DNA of 64,000 bases from Prevotella heparinolytica (GCF_004342845.1 NZ_SLXB01000001.1:310001-374000); one strand, 5' to 3'. Positions 9,096 to 25,434 are shown, counted from the first letter of the stretch. The notes: generated by a model from the sequence alone, not told the origin. Made by a program: numbers and translations.

Positions 9096-11027
9096 CTACT
9101 CCTTGCCGTACTCCTCGTACAGCATCAGCAGATGCGATGAGCTCCAACTGAAGTGGGGAGCTTTCAGGCATTCGCCGTTGTGGGTTCCGTAGTTCTCGTG
9201 TATGGGGGCACCTTCTTTCAGTCCGCTCAGACGGTCGAAGACTTGCAGGGTATATTCATCGGCCAGTTTGCTGTAACCGTAGTTGCGCAGTCCGCGAATC
9301 GCGAAGTAGGTTTGGTCGAGCCAGATAGGGCCGCGCCAGTAGCCACGCGGGTCGTATTTGGAGTTATCGGCGGCAATGGTGGGGAAGGGGATATACGTCG
9401 AGAACTTGGCCGTATCGCGCAACATCGGCAACATGCTGTCTACTTGGGTTTGCGTGGCGATTTTCGTCCACAACGGGGTGTAAGCCTCGCAACCCGGCTC
9501 TTCGATGAATGAACCGTCTTTCAGCCGGCGGTCGCAGAAGAAGTTGATGCGCTTGTCAAAGAAGTAATCGCCCACTCGGTCGCCATAGTCCGGACCGGAG
9601 AAGGAGGTATTCAGCAGTCCGGCGAACTTTTTCAGCAGCCGGCATTCCAATGCCAGGTAGGCATTGAGGTCTACATTCTCCTGATCCATGCTCCAAGCAT
9701 CGTCGGCTCCTTCGTTCTTCAGCATGGTGGCGTTGTCAAAGCGGATGGCGTTGTCCATGCCGCTTTCCCATGCGGCGGCTTCCAATGTGCCGTCGGTGGA
9801 GCCGTACTCGCATATACCGTTGCGGTTGTGGTCGCGTTTCTGGTACCACCAGTTATAGTAGGATAAGAGTTGCGGGTACATCTCGGCAACGAAAGCCGTG
9901 TCGCCTGTTTGGGTGAAGATTTCATCTACTGCCCAGCACACCAAGGGCGGTTTGCTGTCGCGGGCGTTGTTCTCTGCGGGATTGGTATAGATGCAGTCGA
10001 TAATCATGCCGTCGGGCTGCTGATAGTCGAACATGGCGCGGATGTTGTTCTTGGCCAGTTCGGGGGCGAACTTGGCGGTTCCGGCACTGAAACGCCAACT
10101 GTCCCATGCCCAGAAACCGACAAAGTAGTCTACGGCATGGCTGGGTACGATGCCTTCGTGCAAGAGTCCGCCATGATGCGTGCGCCAATTGGAGATAAGG
10201 GTAGTGACGGCTTTCACGGCAATGCGGTCGTATTCGGGCTTCATGTCCGTGCGCAGCACTTTGCTGAAGTAACCTTCCCAACGCTCGGCATTGGCTTGCA
10301 AGGCGTTTTCGGGATTGTTGAGCAATGCCGGGAGATTCTGTAATCCCACGGTCATCTCCTTTTCAGAAGCAAAGAAAGAGATGGCCACGTTGACGGTGCG
10401 TTTGGAGGCGGAGACAAGAGCTGTATAGTTATGCTCCGTTTCGGTCAGCATAACATCCGGCGTGAAGGTTATGGTCACGCTTTCTCCACTCGGATGGCGG
10501 GCGATGACGGAGCTTTGCTCTACGGTCACGCTTACGTCGTCGGCCCATCGGCTACCTGTCAGAAGCAGTTTCTCCGCTTTGTCGGTTTCGATGCGCAGCA
10601 GGGCGGTAGAGGCATCGGCGAAGTTGAGGCGTTGCGTGATGCTTCCCTTGCCGGAACGAGCCGACATATACAACTCGCCGGGATAATAGCAGGTGGAGTC
10701 GGACACAAAGAGTCCCTGCGGCTCTTTGGCGAAGCCAACGGTTACGGCCGACTGTGCCATCCATTGACGTCGAAACATGTCCAGACTGAACGGGCCGCAG
10801 AAGCCGTTTATCCATTGCTCCTTTTCGGGCAGGGTGAAGCCCATCCACGAGCCGGCATCGGTGAACCAGCCGTGGCAACGATGCAGGGTGTCGGGGGTAT
10901 AGGCTATGTCGAGTATGTTGTTGAAGGCGTACCTTCTTTGCTGTGTGCTTTGAACGTCGGAGGTACAGGAGGCAAGTCCTGCCGCAAGCAGGAGAAAGCA
11001 AAGGAGGAATGTAAATTTGTATCTCAT
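9096..11027 (-). CDS. GH63/MGH1-like glycosidase, lipoprotein (copy A)
   Basis: Predicted (alpha/alpha)6-barrel glycosidase of 643 aa with lipobox LASC (cysteine about residue 21), so probably outer-membrane or periplasmic. Supporting motifs: FWAWDSWRFSAG, FDYQQPDGM, EYGSTDGTLEAAAWESGMDN, and RGPIWLDQTYFAIRGLRNYG near the C-terminus. These recur in GH63 and mannosylglycerate-hydrolase-like enzymes, usually inverting alpha-glycosidases. It is clearly paralogous to the gene at 18656-20665, which has the same motifs in the same order. It is the last gene of PUL B. Trehalase-like (GH37) activity is an alternative; the substrate is not determined. Confidence 0.75.
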   Translation of the reverse strand: MRYKFTFLLCFLLLAAGLASCTSDVQSTQQRRYAFNNILDIAYTPDTLHRCHGWFTDAGSWMGFTLPEKEQWINGFCGPFSLDMFRRQWMAQSAVTVGFAKEPQGLFVSDSTCYYPGELYMSARSGKGSITQRLNFADASTALLRIETDKAEKLLLTGSRWADDVSVTVEQSSVIARHPSGESVTITFTPDVMLTETEHNYTALVSASKRTVNVAISFFASEKEMTVGLQNLPALLNNPENALQANAERWEGYFSKVLRTDMKPEYDRIAVKAVTTLISNWRTHHGGLLHEGIVPSHAVDYFVGFWAWDSWRFSAGTAKFAPELAKNNIRAMFDYQQPDGMIIDCIYTNPAENNARDSKPPLVCWAVDEIFTQTGDTAFVAEMYPQLLSYYNWWYQKRDHNRNGICEYGSTDGTLEAAAWESGMDNAIRFDNATMLKNEGADDAWSMDQENVDLNAYLALECRLLKKFAGLLNTSFSGPDYGDRVGDYFFDKRINFFCDRRLKDGSFIEEPGCEAYTPLWTKIATQTQVDSMLPMLRDTAKFSTYIPFPTIAADNSKYDPRGYWRGPIWLDQTYFAIRGLRNYGYSKLADEYTLQVFDRLSGLKEGAPIHENYGTHNGECLKAPHFSWSSSHLLMLYEEYGKE

Positions 11028-11066
11028 ATATTTAAAGGGGTTAATGGTTTTATAACGATATGTTTG

Positions 11067-11104
11067 TGTACTTTTTCTTTTGCGTCAAGGAAAAAGAAAG
11101 TACA
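11067..11104 (-). other. Imperfect stem-loop between LacZ-type and GH63-like genes
   Basis: TGTACTTTTTCTTTT and AAAAAGAAAGTACA flank a short loop in the 81-nt gap between the genes ending at 11109 and starting at 11027. It could slow or partly stop transcription, or stabilise the upstream message. The arms pair with a one-base slip. Confidence 0.4.
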
Positions 11105-11108
11105 TCTT

Positions 11109-14330
<3,222 letters not shown>

Positions 14331-14370
14331 GACGGCTGCCGAAGCCTGTCCACAACCGTGTCCGAAGCCC

Positions 14371-14973
14371 CTATAAGGAGCAGAACAGGGTGACCAGAAA
14401 CGGTACACTGAAGTCCACCACAAAGCCGTGGAAGATGGAAACCACCACAAACTGTTGTCCGGCCGTCCGCGTGATGATGGGCAGCGTGGTGTCCATCGTC
14501 GTGGCGCCTCCGGCCGAGATGGGAGCGAGGTTTCCGAACCACCGTACCAGCAGAGGCGCTGCCAGCAGTGTCAGTATCTCGCGGCTGATATTGGCCAGCA
14601 GGGCGATGGTTCCCAGTTCGGCTCCCTTGTATTCGGTGATGAAGATGCTGGAGAGCGAATAGTAACCGAAGCCCGCCCCTATGGCCAGACAGTCTGTTAC
14701 GGAACGGTGAGTCAGGATGAGGCTGACCGCCGCCGAACCTGCCAACGTGCCCAGTATCGTCATCACGGGCAGAAATATCAGCCGGGGGTTGAGCGAGCGG
14801 AAATTCTTCAGTGTCTGCGGGTCGTTGCCCACGCTTATCCCCACGCTGAACATCAGTGCGCAGAGGGCGTAGTAGCCGATGTCGGTTTCGGCAATGTCGA
14901 AAGGTATCAGACCGGAAACTCCGCACAGCGCACCCAGCACGAAAAAGCCGACGATGACGAGGCTTCCTTTCAT
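14371..14973 (-). CDS. LysO-family exporter, C-terminal part
   Basis: A 200-aa membrane protein (MKGSLVIVGFFVLGALCGV to FLVTLFCSL) matching the larger portion of LysO/DUF340 exporters, which export lysine and toxic lysine analogues in E. coli. Several hydrophobic helices and the segment GAGFGYYSLSSIFITEYKGAELGTIALLANISRE are typical of the core. The ATG at 14973 overlaps the stop of the preceding small gene as ATGA, so both halves should be made together. A longer reading from further upstream is possible but lies over the first half in another frame, so it is not used. Location inside a glycan PUL is unusual. Confidence 0.82.
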   Translation of the reverse strand: MKGSLVIVGFFVLGALCGVSGLIPFDIAETDIGYYALCALMFSVGISVGNDPQTLKNFRSLNPRLIFLPVMTILGTLAGSAAVSLILTHRSVTDCLAIGAGFGYYSLSSIFITEYKGAELGTIALLANISREILTLLAAPLLVRWFGNLAPISAGGATTMDTTLPIITRTAGQQFVVVSIFHGFVVDFSVPFLVTLFCSL

Positions 14974-15248
14974 ACTTCGCCTCCTTTCTGTCTGTACAGG
15001 CTCTTCCACAAGGCCCATGCGGCGGTGACGCTTCCCAGCGTTCCACCCAGCGTCAGTATCACGGCCTCCATGCCGATGGTGTGCAGGCCTTTGATAATTT
15101 GTTCGTTGCTTCCCACCTCTATGCCGAGAATGAAAAGCAGCAGCCAGATGAGCAGGGTAATGATTTGGGAGATTTTCCGTAGATTCCGTTTCCGTAAGAG
15201 ATAGCCCAGCAGCATTCCGGTGAGCATCAGTCCGATGATTGCAAACAT
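14970..15248 (-). CDS. LysO-family exporter, N-terminal part
   Basis: A 92-aa protein with about three membrane helices (MFAIIGLMLTGMLLGYLLRK, ITLLIWLLLFILGIEVGSN, AVILTLGGTLGSVTAAWALWK) equivalent to the first part of single-chain LysO. It overlaps the C-terminal gene by 4 nt. A deliberate two-gene transporter is more likely than a damaged gene because the junction is a clean ATGA overlap with a GGAGG-like ribosome site (GGAGGCGAAGTATG). Gap to the upstream LacZ-type gene is 101 nt. Confidence 0.8.
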   Translation of the reverse strand: MFAIIGLMLTGMLLGYLLRKRNLRKISQIITLLIWLLLFILGIEVGSNEQIIKGLHTIGMEAVILTLGGTLGSVTAAWALWKSLYRQKGGEV

Positions 15249-15349
15249 TGTCTGTATGGTTTTGTGAATAGATGGAAAGCTGTCTTACCCTCAAAAGCAC
15301 TTCCTGTTCAAAGAGGGGGAGGCGCTCCTGAGGTTTGACAATTGCGAAA

Positions 15350-18598
<3,249 letters not shown>

Positions 18599-18655
18599 TT
18601 AATGATGTATAATCGTTTGTCTTTTCAGACTTTTGAGAGCTGTTTTGCGTGAGAG

Positions 18656-20665
18656 TTACTCATCGAGCAGCATCTTGATGATACATGCCGAACTCCAGCC
18701 GAAGTTAGGCGAATTGAGCGCTTCGCCGGTCAGCGGGTTGTAGTTCTCGTGGATAGGGCCGTCGGTGGTGAGTCCTTGAGCGCTATTGATGAACTTCTCA
18801 GTCAGTATGTCGGCTTCCCGGTCGAAACCATAGTTACGCAGGCCGGTGATACCGAAGTACACTTGGTCTACCCAGACCGGGCCGCGCCAGTAGCCGCGCA
18901 CGGGACGCAGGCGAGGATGGCTGATGTCCAAGGTACCCAATGGAAGGGTGGAGTTGAACTTCTGCGGGTCCATCATCTTCTGCATCACCTGTTTGGCCTG
19001 TTCGGGAGTGGCGATGCCTGCCCAGAGTGGCAGCCAGCATTCGGCACCCATCACTTTGATGTGCTCGCCGATATCGATACGGGTGTCGTAGAAGAATCCG
19101 GTTTCCTTGTCCCACATCTTTGTCTGTACGAATTCCTTGATGACTTTGGCTTCGGCATTAAGCTGTGCCGCCAGTTCGGGCTTGTTCAGGAGGGTTGCCA
19201 TTTCGGCGAGGATGGTTTTGTCTACGTAGAGGAACGAGTTCAGGCAGATGTTCTCCTGGTTCATGGACCATGCCTTCTCGCTGTTTTTCTGCATCACGGT
19301 ATCGTCAAAGCGTACGCCGTTGTCCATGCCGCTTTCCCAACAAGCAGCAATGAGAGTGCCGTCGGTGGAACCGTATTCGCAGATACCGTTGTGATTGTGG
19401 TCGCGCTCGGCATACCACCACTGATGGAACTTATAGAGCTTGTCAAACATTGTTTCGAGGAATTTCTTGTCGCCGGTAGCTTTATACACGTTCATGGCTC
19501 CCCAGGCGGCTACGGGCGGTTTGGCATCGCGCCAGTTATTGTATTTCTTGTTGTAGCTGATGAAGTCGGGTACCATGCCGTTGTCGGCTTGATAGTCGAA
19601 GAGGGTAATCATTTCGCTTTTGGCTATCTCCTCGTTGAAATGTACGTTGCCCGAAGCAATCTTCCAGGAGTCCCACGACCAGATGCCGTTGATGAATCCG
19701 TTGTACGACGGGTTGCTGCCGCCATGCAGGATGTCACCGGCAGGAGTGCGGTAGTTGGTATTCAGGGTCATCATTGCCTTTACCAGTACTTTGCGGTATT
19801 TGTTGTCGTGGAGATACTTGCTTTTCCCGTTCAGCAGCGAAGCGATTTGTGCGTTCCATTGCTGTTCGTTTAGTTCAAAGCAATTGTCTATATTCAGCGT
19901 TGCTATGGCAGCCAGTTCTTTGGCTGTGTCTTCACCGCGCAGCGTCAGGGTTTGGGTCATCTCCGACTGATAAGTCTTGCCGGGTTCCAGGGTCATTTCA
20001 CTTTTTTCTGTGACGTGCAGGCTATCGCTCCCCACAGCCTGAATCTTGTCTGCTGTGAGGAATCGGATTACCGTGTTCGTGGAATCTTTGGGGCGGATGA
20101 AAGAGAGACCTTTATCTATGCTGCTTACGACAGAGGTAGGCTCGTATACGCCTCCGTTCCAGTCGAAGCTGACCTTTACCGTTTTTTGGCTCATATTCTT
20201 CACGATTGAACGTATGGCTACGGAACGTGAGGTGAGGTAGCACAATTCGGTAGTGAAGTTTAAATTCTCATCGTTGTATTCCTGTATCAGTTTGCCGGGG
20301 AGGTATTGGGTGGTCTGTACATTGTACACCATCCTATACTGTTCGCCGTTCACCCACAGCGTAGGTTCGGCGAGTCCGGCAGCTATCCATCCGCGTCCGG
20401 TCATGACCATAGGTCCCATGAAAGCACCGGCATGGCGACGGTTTTCGTTGTCGGGCAGTGAGTATGCCATCCAAGCACCTTTGTCGGCAAAGACGTAGGC
20501 ATCCCAGTCTACGGCTCCGGCGGGAGTGTTCTTTATGTTGATAAGATTACAGAAGTCCGCTTGCTTGGATAAAAGCGGTTCTGAGGAAGTGGGAACTTTG
20601 AGGCACGAGGCCAGTATGCAGGCAACGATACCGGTCAAAGCGATGTTTTTATTTGGATGTCTCAT
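18656..20665 (-). CDS. GH63/MGH1-like glycosidase, lipoprotein (copy B)
   Basis: A 669-aa predicted (alpha/alpha)6-barrel glycosidase with lipobox ILASC (cysteine about residue 21). Motifs shared with copy A at 9096-11027: WSWDSWKIASG, FDYQADNGMVPDF, EYGSTDGTLIAACWESGMDN, RGPVWVDQVYFGITGLRNYG, and a C-terminus ending in the GWSSACIIKMLLDE segment. The N-terminal half is a beta-sandwich, as in GH63 relatives. It is the first enzyme gene after SusD in PUL B. Inverting alpha-glycosidase activity is expected from the family; the substrate is unknown. Confidence 0.75.
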   Translation of the reverse strand: MRHPNKNIALTGIVACILASCLKVPTSSEPLLSKQADFCNLINIKNTPAGAVDWDAYVFADKGAWMAYSLPDNENRRHAGAFMGPMVMTGRGWIAAGLAEPTLWVNGEQYRMVYNVQTTQYLPGKLIQEYNDENLNFTTELCYLTSRSVAIRSIVKNMSQKTVKVSFDWNGGVYEPTSVVSSIDKGLSFIRPKDSTNTVIRFLTADKIQAVGSDSLHVTEKSEMTLEPGKTYQSEMTQTLTLRGEDTAKELAAIATLNIDNCFELNEQQWNAQIASLLNGKSKYLHDNKYRKVLVKAMMTLNTNYRTPAGDILHGGSNPSYNGFINGIWSWDSWKIASGNVHFNEEIAKSEMITLFDYQADNGMVPDFISYNKKYNNWRDAKPPVAAWGAMNVYKATGDKKFLETMFDKLYKFHQWWYAERDHNHNGICEYGSTDGTLIAACWESGMDNGVRFDDTVMQKNSEKAWSMNQENICLNSFLYVDKTILAEMATLLNKPELAAQLNAEAKVIKEFVQTKMWDKETGFFYDTRIDIGEHIKVMGAECWLPLWAGIATPEQAKQVMQKMMDPQKFNSTLPLGTLDISHPRLRPVRGYWRGPVWVDQVYFGITGLRNYGFDREADILTEKFINSAQGLTTDGPIHENYNPLTGEALNSPNFGWSSACIIKMLLDE

Positions 20666-20723
20666 GGTAAATTAAGTATATGATGAAATGAAGTTTTGAA
20701 ACAGAGAGTTCTATTAAAGGCAA

Positions 20724-20771
20724 TCTCTATCGGATGGGAGCCCGTTTCCGGCATTTCGCTTCCGATAGAGA
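20724..20771 (-). other. Perfect stem-loop between susD and the GH63-like gene
   Basis: Arms TCTCTATCGGA (20724-20734) and TCCGATAGAGA (20761-20771) are exact reverse complements with a 26-nt loop, 20 nt past the SusD stop. No T run follows on the minus strand. An mRNA-stabilising or processing hairpin that lets susCD be expressed above the enzyme genes fits better than a full terminator. This is inference. Confidence 0.6.
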
Positions 20772-20791
20772 CTGAGTTGTAGGGTTATCGG

Positions 20792-22333
20792 TTATTTTGT
20801 GTAACCTTCGTTTTGTACCCAATCAGGATTCATCAGGAATTCTTTGTGAGGGATAGCGAGTCTGATATGCTTGGTCGATATGAAATTGCTTGCGAAAGGC
20901 TTTTCATGACTCTTAAGTGCGTCTTCCACAATGCCCCAACGGATGAGGTCATACCAGCGTGAGCCTTCGAGGGCCAGTTCGCAAGGACGTTCCACATCCT
21001 GCAGGTGCTTCAGCACTTGTTCTTTACTTAGGGTGTCGGGCAGTAGCGTTACGTGTACACGGTCACGTACTTTGTTGATGTATTTGATGGCTTCTTTAGA
21101 GTTTCCTTCATCGTTCAGACACTCGGCATAGAGCAACAAGATGTCCGCATAGCGGATGAGGGGGATGTTGAAACCGGAATAATCCCAGTAATCACCCAAT
21201 GACTTGTCGTAAGTCACATATTTGCGCCAGTAGATATTGTCTTCTTGGTGGTAATCACTGAATCCTTTGCCGTCTTCGTAATAGAACGGACGGGATTTGG
21301 GATTGTCGAAAATGATAGTCTCATACAATCGGTCGCTGTATTCTCCATCTTCGGTGAGGTCTTTCTTCAGTGTATTGAATAACCATTTGGATGGATATGC
21401 TTCCTCGTATGCGCCACAGCCACTGTCGGGACCCAAGTGCAAGGTAAAGAGATTGTATTCGTTGTGCCCGCCTTCCAGACTTCCGGTGAACTGTACTTCA
21501 AGGATGGATTCCTTGTTGTTCTCGTGTAGTCCGTTGAAGTTGTCGCCATAGTTCTCCATCAGTTCATATCTGTGACTGTCAATGACTTTCCAGAATTCTA
21601 TTTTGGCTTTGGCCTTTTCGCCGATGAACATATAGTATTTGCCTAAGAGTGCTGCGGCAGTATATTTAGTGACGCGTCCGACCATGTTTGTATTCCGCTT
21701 TTCGGGAAGGTTGGCTTGACATTCACTCAGTTCTGTCTCGATGAAAGTCTTCAGTCTGCCGGCTTCTACCTGAGGAGGATAGAATTCCTCTTCGGTACCT
21801 TCGAGTTCGTGCTCGAACATCGGTAGTCTTTCACCGAAGTTGATGAAGAGACGGTAGTAGTAGAAGGCTCTCAGAAAACGTGCCTCGGCAATACTGGTCG
21901 CTTTGGTCTGCTTGATGCCTTCGTCATCGTTGTCGGGCACATTGGGAATGTTGTCCAGACACTGGTTGCAATAGTTGATGCTGGTATAGAGGTTGGTCCA
22001 TTCGTCGTTGGGTACGTAGTTGGTCGATTCGTTGTTGTACATGGCCAGTTCCATCCAGGCGGTCACGTCGGGGCGGTAGTCCAGCTCGTCGCTGCGGTAG
22101 TTGTCTATCACAATGTAGCGTTCGAAAGGTTGCGCCCATTCGATGGTAGGCTGTAGGCCAGCGTAGGCTGCGGTAAGTCCTTTGAGGATGTCGGATTCGC
22201 TCTTCCAGAAGTTTTCGGGGTCCAGTGAGTTGGGGTTTCTGTCTTCATCCAGGAAATTCCCGGTACATGAAGAGAGTGCCAGGCCTCCTAAGACTGAGGC
22301 GCACAATAATATATTCTTTAATTTCATAATCAT
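20792..22333 (-). CDS. SusD/RagB-family glycan-binding lipoprotein
   Basis: A 513-aa surface lipoprotein partner of the SusC encoded 23 nt upstream. Leader ends LALSSC, followed by TGNFLDEDRNPNSLDPENFW, a standard SusD start. The SusD N-domain segment LRAFYYYRLFINFGERLPMF and the C-terminal RYADILLLYAECLND and ALEGSRWYDLIRWG segments are diagnostic. Starts at 22333 (MIMKL) or 22327 (MKL) are both possible. It lies first after susC in PUL B, ahead of the enzyme genes. Confidence 0.94.
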   Translation of the reverse strand: MIMKLKNILLCASVLGGLALSSCTGNFLDEDRNPNSLDPENFWKSESDILKGLTAAYAGLQPTIEWAQPFERYIVIDNYRSDELDYRPDVTAWMELAMYNNESTNYVPNDEWTNLYTSINYCNQCLDNIPNVPDNDDEGIKQTKATSIAEARFLRAFYYYRLFINFGERLPMFEHELEGTEEEFYPPQVEAGRLKTFIETELSECQANLPEKRNTNMVGRVTKYTAAALLGKYYMFIGEKAKAKIEFWKVIDSHRYELMENYGDNFNGLHENNKESILEVQFTGSLEGGHNEYNLFTLHLGPDSGCGAYEEAYPSKWLFNTLKKDLTEDGEYSDRLYETIIFDNPKSRPFYYEDGKGFSDYHQEDNIYWRKYVTYDKSLGDYWDYSGFNIPLIRYADILLLYAECLNDEGNSKEAIKYINKVRDRVHVTLLPDTLSKEQVLKHLQDVERPCELALEGSRWYDLIRWGIVEDALKSHEKPFASNFISTKHIRLAIPHKEFLMNPDWVQNEGYTK

Positions 22334-22356
22334 CTGTTTTTTAAGTTTTGGTTCAA

Positions 22357-25300
22357 TTAAAATCCGAATTTAATACCAGCCATGAAAGTGCGGCATAGAG
22401 GTGATGAAGCATAGTCGTAACCCATGCGGTCAATACCACTGTTGGTAGAGGGGTCATAACCACTGTAACCGGTGATGGTAAAGATGCGTGTACCACCTAC
22501 ATAGAAACGGAGGTTGCTGATACCCAACTTACCGCAAACCGTAGAGGGCAGGTTGTAGCCCAGTTGCAAGTTGTTCAGGCGGAAGAAGTCGCCTCGTTCG
22601 ATGAAACGGTCGGAAGTGCGGGCATTCTTGTTCGGGTCGCCGTATACAGCACGTGGAATGTTGGTGTTGGGGTTCTCTGGAGTCCATGCTTTCAGTGCGT
22701 TTCTGCCATAGTTGAACTTGGTATCCATACGTTCCAATTGGTATTTGGTATAGTTGTAACGGTCTACACCGAGGTCACCGTAGAAGTTGGCTACCAAATC
22801 GAAGTTCTTGTAATTCAGTGTTACGTTGAAGCCGATAGAGACCTTGGGGCAACCGTTGCCCAGAAGCTTCTTGTCATCGCTGTCCAGCATGCCGTCACCG
22901 TTTTGGTCTACGAAGCGGAGGTCACCGGGTTCTGCGTTGGGTTGCATGGGAATCCAGTTGCCTTTGCTGTCCTTGCGTCCGTGTGATTCTTTCCAAAGTT
23001 TGGCTTCTGCTTCATTTTGGATGATACCTGCGGTTTCGTAAGCCCAGAATTCACCGAAGTAACCACCCACGTAGGTACGTGAAGCACCATATTCGTACAT
23101 ATAGTTGGGGTCTGCCATTGATTTCAGTTTACTCTTGAAGTGGCTCAGGTTGAAGTCAAGGTCATATTTGAAGTCCTTACCTGCATTACCGTGGTAAATC
23201 AGTTGCATTTCCATACCGGTGGTGCGCAGTTCACCGTCGTTCACCGTCAGTGCACCGTAACCGGTAGACAGACTGATGTTCTTTTCGGAAAGCATGTCCT
23301 TGGTGTCCTTGATGTAACCTTCAATCGAGAATTCCAGTTTGTTGTTCCATAGACTCATGTCCACACCGATGTTCTTGTAGAAGGTAGTTTCCCACTTGAT
23401 GTTCCTTGAGGGAAGGCTACGTACTGCATATCCCTGGTTTACGACTTTGCCGTCGAAGGGGTAGTTGATGTTGTCGGCGTTGGAGTCCAATTTGGGAATG
23501 TAGAGATAGAGAGGTACCGATTGGTTACCGAGGGCGCCGTAGCTCATACGCAATTTGAAGGAGCTGACTGTTTCTTTCATATCTTCCCAGAAAGGTTCGT
23601 TGGCAATGTTCCAACCTACTGATACAGAGGGGAAGAACCCCCACTGGTTACCGTCGGCAAAACGTGAAGAACCGTCATAGCGGAACGAGGCCATTAACAT
23701 GTAGCGCATTTTCCAACTATAGTTCACACGGCCAAATACGGAACGCAAGCCGCTACGGGTCTTTTCACCTTGCACACCATAGTCTTTGCGTGCCTGGCCC
23801 AGAATGCCCATGTCGTTGTTCTCGAATTCGGAACCCGATGCACCCAATAGGTCGTAAGTGCTTTCTTCTTGTGAAGCTCCCAGCAGGAAGGCGAAGTCGT
23901 GACTGTCTTTGATGGTGAAGTTGTAGTTGGCAGTCAGTTCCAGCAGGTCGTTGACGCTTCTGGTGCGGGTTTGTGATAGTGAGGCGCTTTCGTTCCACTT
24001 CATGGCACCCAGTTCGTAAGTAGGTTTGAATACGCGGGTTTCGCGGAAAAGGAGGCTACGGCTTGCCTGTGCCTTGATTACTAGTCCCTTGATGGGCTCA
24101 TATTGCATATAGCCCGATCCTTTGATGTAATCGGTGGCACGGGTATTCTCAATCAAGTTGTTGTAACCTACCATGTTGGCAGCATCACTCATGTTCATGC
24201 CGGGGATGGCACCACCGTATCCGCCGTCACAATTCTCGTCATACAGACGTGCGATAGGTTCCATGTTGGTCACTTGGTATATGCCGGGAAAACCTGAGTT
24301 GGCTTCCATTTCCGATTCCCAACGGCTGTAGTTTACCGATTCGCCCACTTTGAACTTGCCGCGTTTCATGTCTGAGTTTAAGCGGAAGCCATACTTCTCG
24401 TCACCCGTGCCGGTCACGATGGCTTCGTTCTTTGAATAGAATACGGACAAAGCTACGTTGGCATTCTCACTACCACTAGTGTACCCCACATTGTATTTCT
24501 GTGTGAAGCCGTTGCGGTAGTATTCGTCCTGCCAATCGGTGTCTCCAAACTGTGTGGGGTCTTGCTCATAAGTCGCAATGTAAGCAGGCCAGTTTTTGGG
24601 GTTTTGACCGGCGTTTGTGCGGGCCATCTTTGCCATGTGGATAAATTCTTCGGCATTGCAGACGTCAAGCTTTTTGGCTATCTGATCCACTCCCCAATAA
24701 GCTGAGAACGTGATTTTGGGTTTGGATTTGGCACCACGGTAAGTCTCAATCAGGATAACGCCTGCGGCGGCGCGTGCTCCGTAAATAGCGGCGGTGGAAG
24801 CGTCTTTCAATACAGACATTGACTTGATGTCTTCGGGGTTCAGAAAACTCATATCACCCGGAACTCCATCGATAATTACCAACGGAGAGTTGTCTGTTCC
24901 ATAAGTGGTTACACCGCGCACCTGCAGGCTGGGAGTGGAGCCGGCAGCACCGCTACCAAAGTTAACTATCAAACCGGGAGCCATACCCTGCAGGGCAGTT
25001 TCGGCATTAGCGGTAGGTATGTTGTTTAGTTTATCGCCCGATACGGAACTTACCGAACCGGAAACATCCGATTTCTTTTGTGTGCCATAACCGATAACGA
25101 CTACTTCGTCCAGTAGTTCGGTGTCTTCTTTCAGCACCACTTTCAATTCCTTGCGACCATTGAGGGCGATTTCTTGTGGAGCATAGCCCACGTAAGAGAT
25201 AATAATAATAGCTTTGGGGGAAACGCTGAGAGTAAAGTTACCGTTGATGTCAGTGATTACTCCATTTGTTGTTCCTTTCTCTAATACACTGGCTCCGATG

Positions 25301-25434
25301 ACAGATTCACCGGAAACATCGGTTACGGTACCGTTCAGCTGAATGTTCTGTGCCAATGCGCCCATAGGCAGCATAAAAGCAAAGAAGAGAAGTAGCTGAA
25401 TGACTCTTTCTCTGTAGTAGTTACTTTTACTCAT
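22357..25434 (-). CDS. SusC/RagA TonB-dependent transporter
   Basis: A 1025-aa outer-membrane transporter. Signal peptide 1-29 (ending ALAQ), carboxypeptidase-like domain (about 31-103), SusC signature DEVVVIGYGTQKK (about 109-121), plug, then a large barrel ending AGIKFGF. Unlike the PUL A transporter it has no STN domain, consistent with control by the separate TPR/HTH regulator at 26048-27670 and not by FecR signalling. It is the first gene of the PUL B structural operon. The upstream 613-nt gap holds three near-repeats and several TAnnTTTG-like boxes, such as TACCTTTG at 25753-25746 and TAGTTTTG at 25629-25622. Confidence 0.95.
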   Translation of the reverse strand: MSKSNYYRERVIQLLLFFAFMLPMGALAQNIQLNGTVTDVSGESVIGASVLEKGTTNGVITDINGNFTLSVSPKAIIIISYVGYAPQEIALNGRKELKVVLKEDTELLDEVVVIGYGTQKKSDVSGSVSSVSGDKLNNIPTANAETALQGMAPGLIVNFGSGAAGSTPSLQVRGVTTYGTDNSPLVIIDGVPGDMSFLNPEDIKSMSVLKDASTAAIYGARAAAGVILIETYRGAKSKPKITFSAYWGVDQIAKKLDVCNAEEFIHMAKMARTNAGQNPKNWPAYIATYEQDPTQFGDTDWQDEYYRNGFTQKYNVGYTSGSENANVALSVFYSKNEAIVTGTGDEKYGFRLNSDMKRGKFKVGESVNYSRWESEMEANSGFPGIYQVTNMEPIARLYDENCDGGYGGAIPGMNMSDAANMVGYNNLIENTRATDYIKGSGYMQYEPIKGLVIKAQASRSLLFRETRVFKPTYELGAMKWNESASLSQTRTRSVNDLLELTANYNFTIKDSHDFAFLLGASQEESTYDLLGASGSEFENNDMGILGQARKDYGVQGEKTRSGLRSVFGRVNYSWKMRYMLMASFRYDGSSRFADGNQWGFFPSVSVGWNIANEPFWEDMKETVSSFKLRMSYGALGNQSVPLYLYIPKLDSNADNINYPFDGKVVNQGYAVRSLPSRNIKWETTFYKNIGVDMSLWNNKLEFSIEGYIKDTKDMLSEKNISLSTGYGALTVNDGELRTTGMEMQLIYHGNAGKDFKYDLDFNLSHFKSKLKSMADPNYMYEYGASRTYVGGYFGEFWAYETAGIIQNEAEAKLWKESHGRKDSKGNWIPMQPNAEPGDLRFVDQNGDGMLDSDDKKLLGNGCPKVSIGFNVTLNYKNFDLVANFYGDLGVDRYNYTKYQLERMDTKFNYGRNALKAWTPENPNTNIPRAVYGDPNKNARTSDRFIERGDFFRLNNLQLGYNLPSTVCGKLGISNLRFYVGGTRIFTITGYSGYDPSTNSGIDRMGYDYASSPLCRTFMAGIKFGF

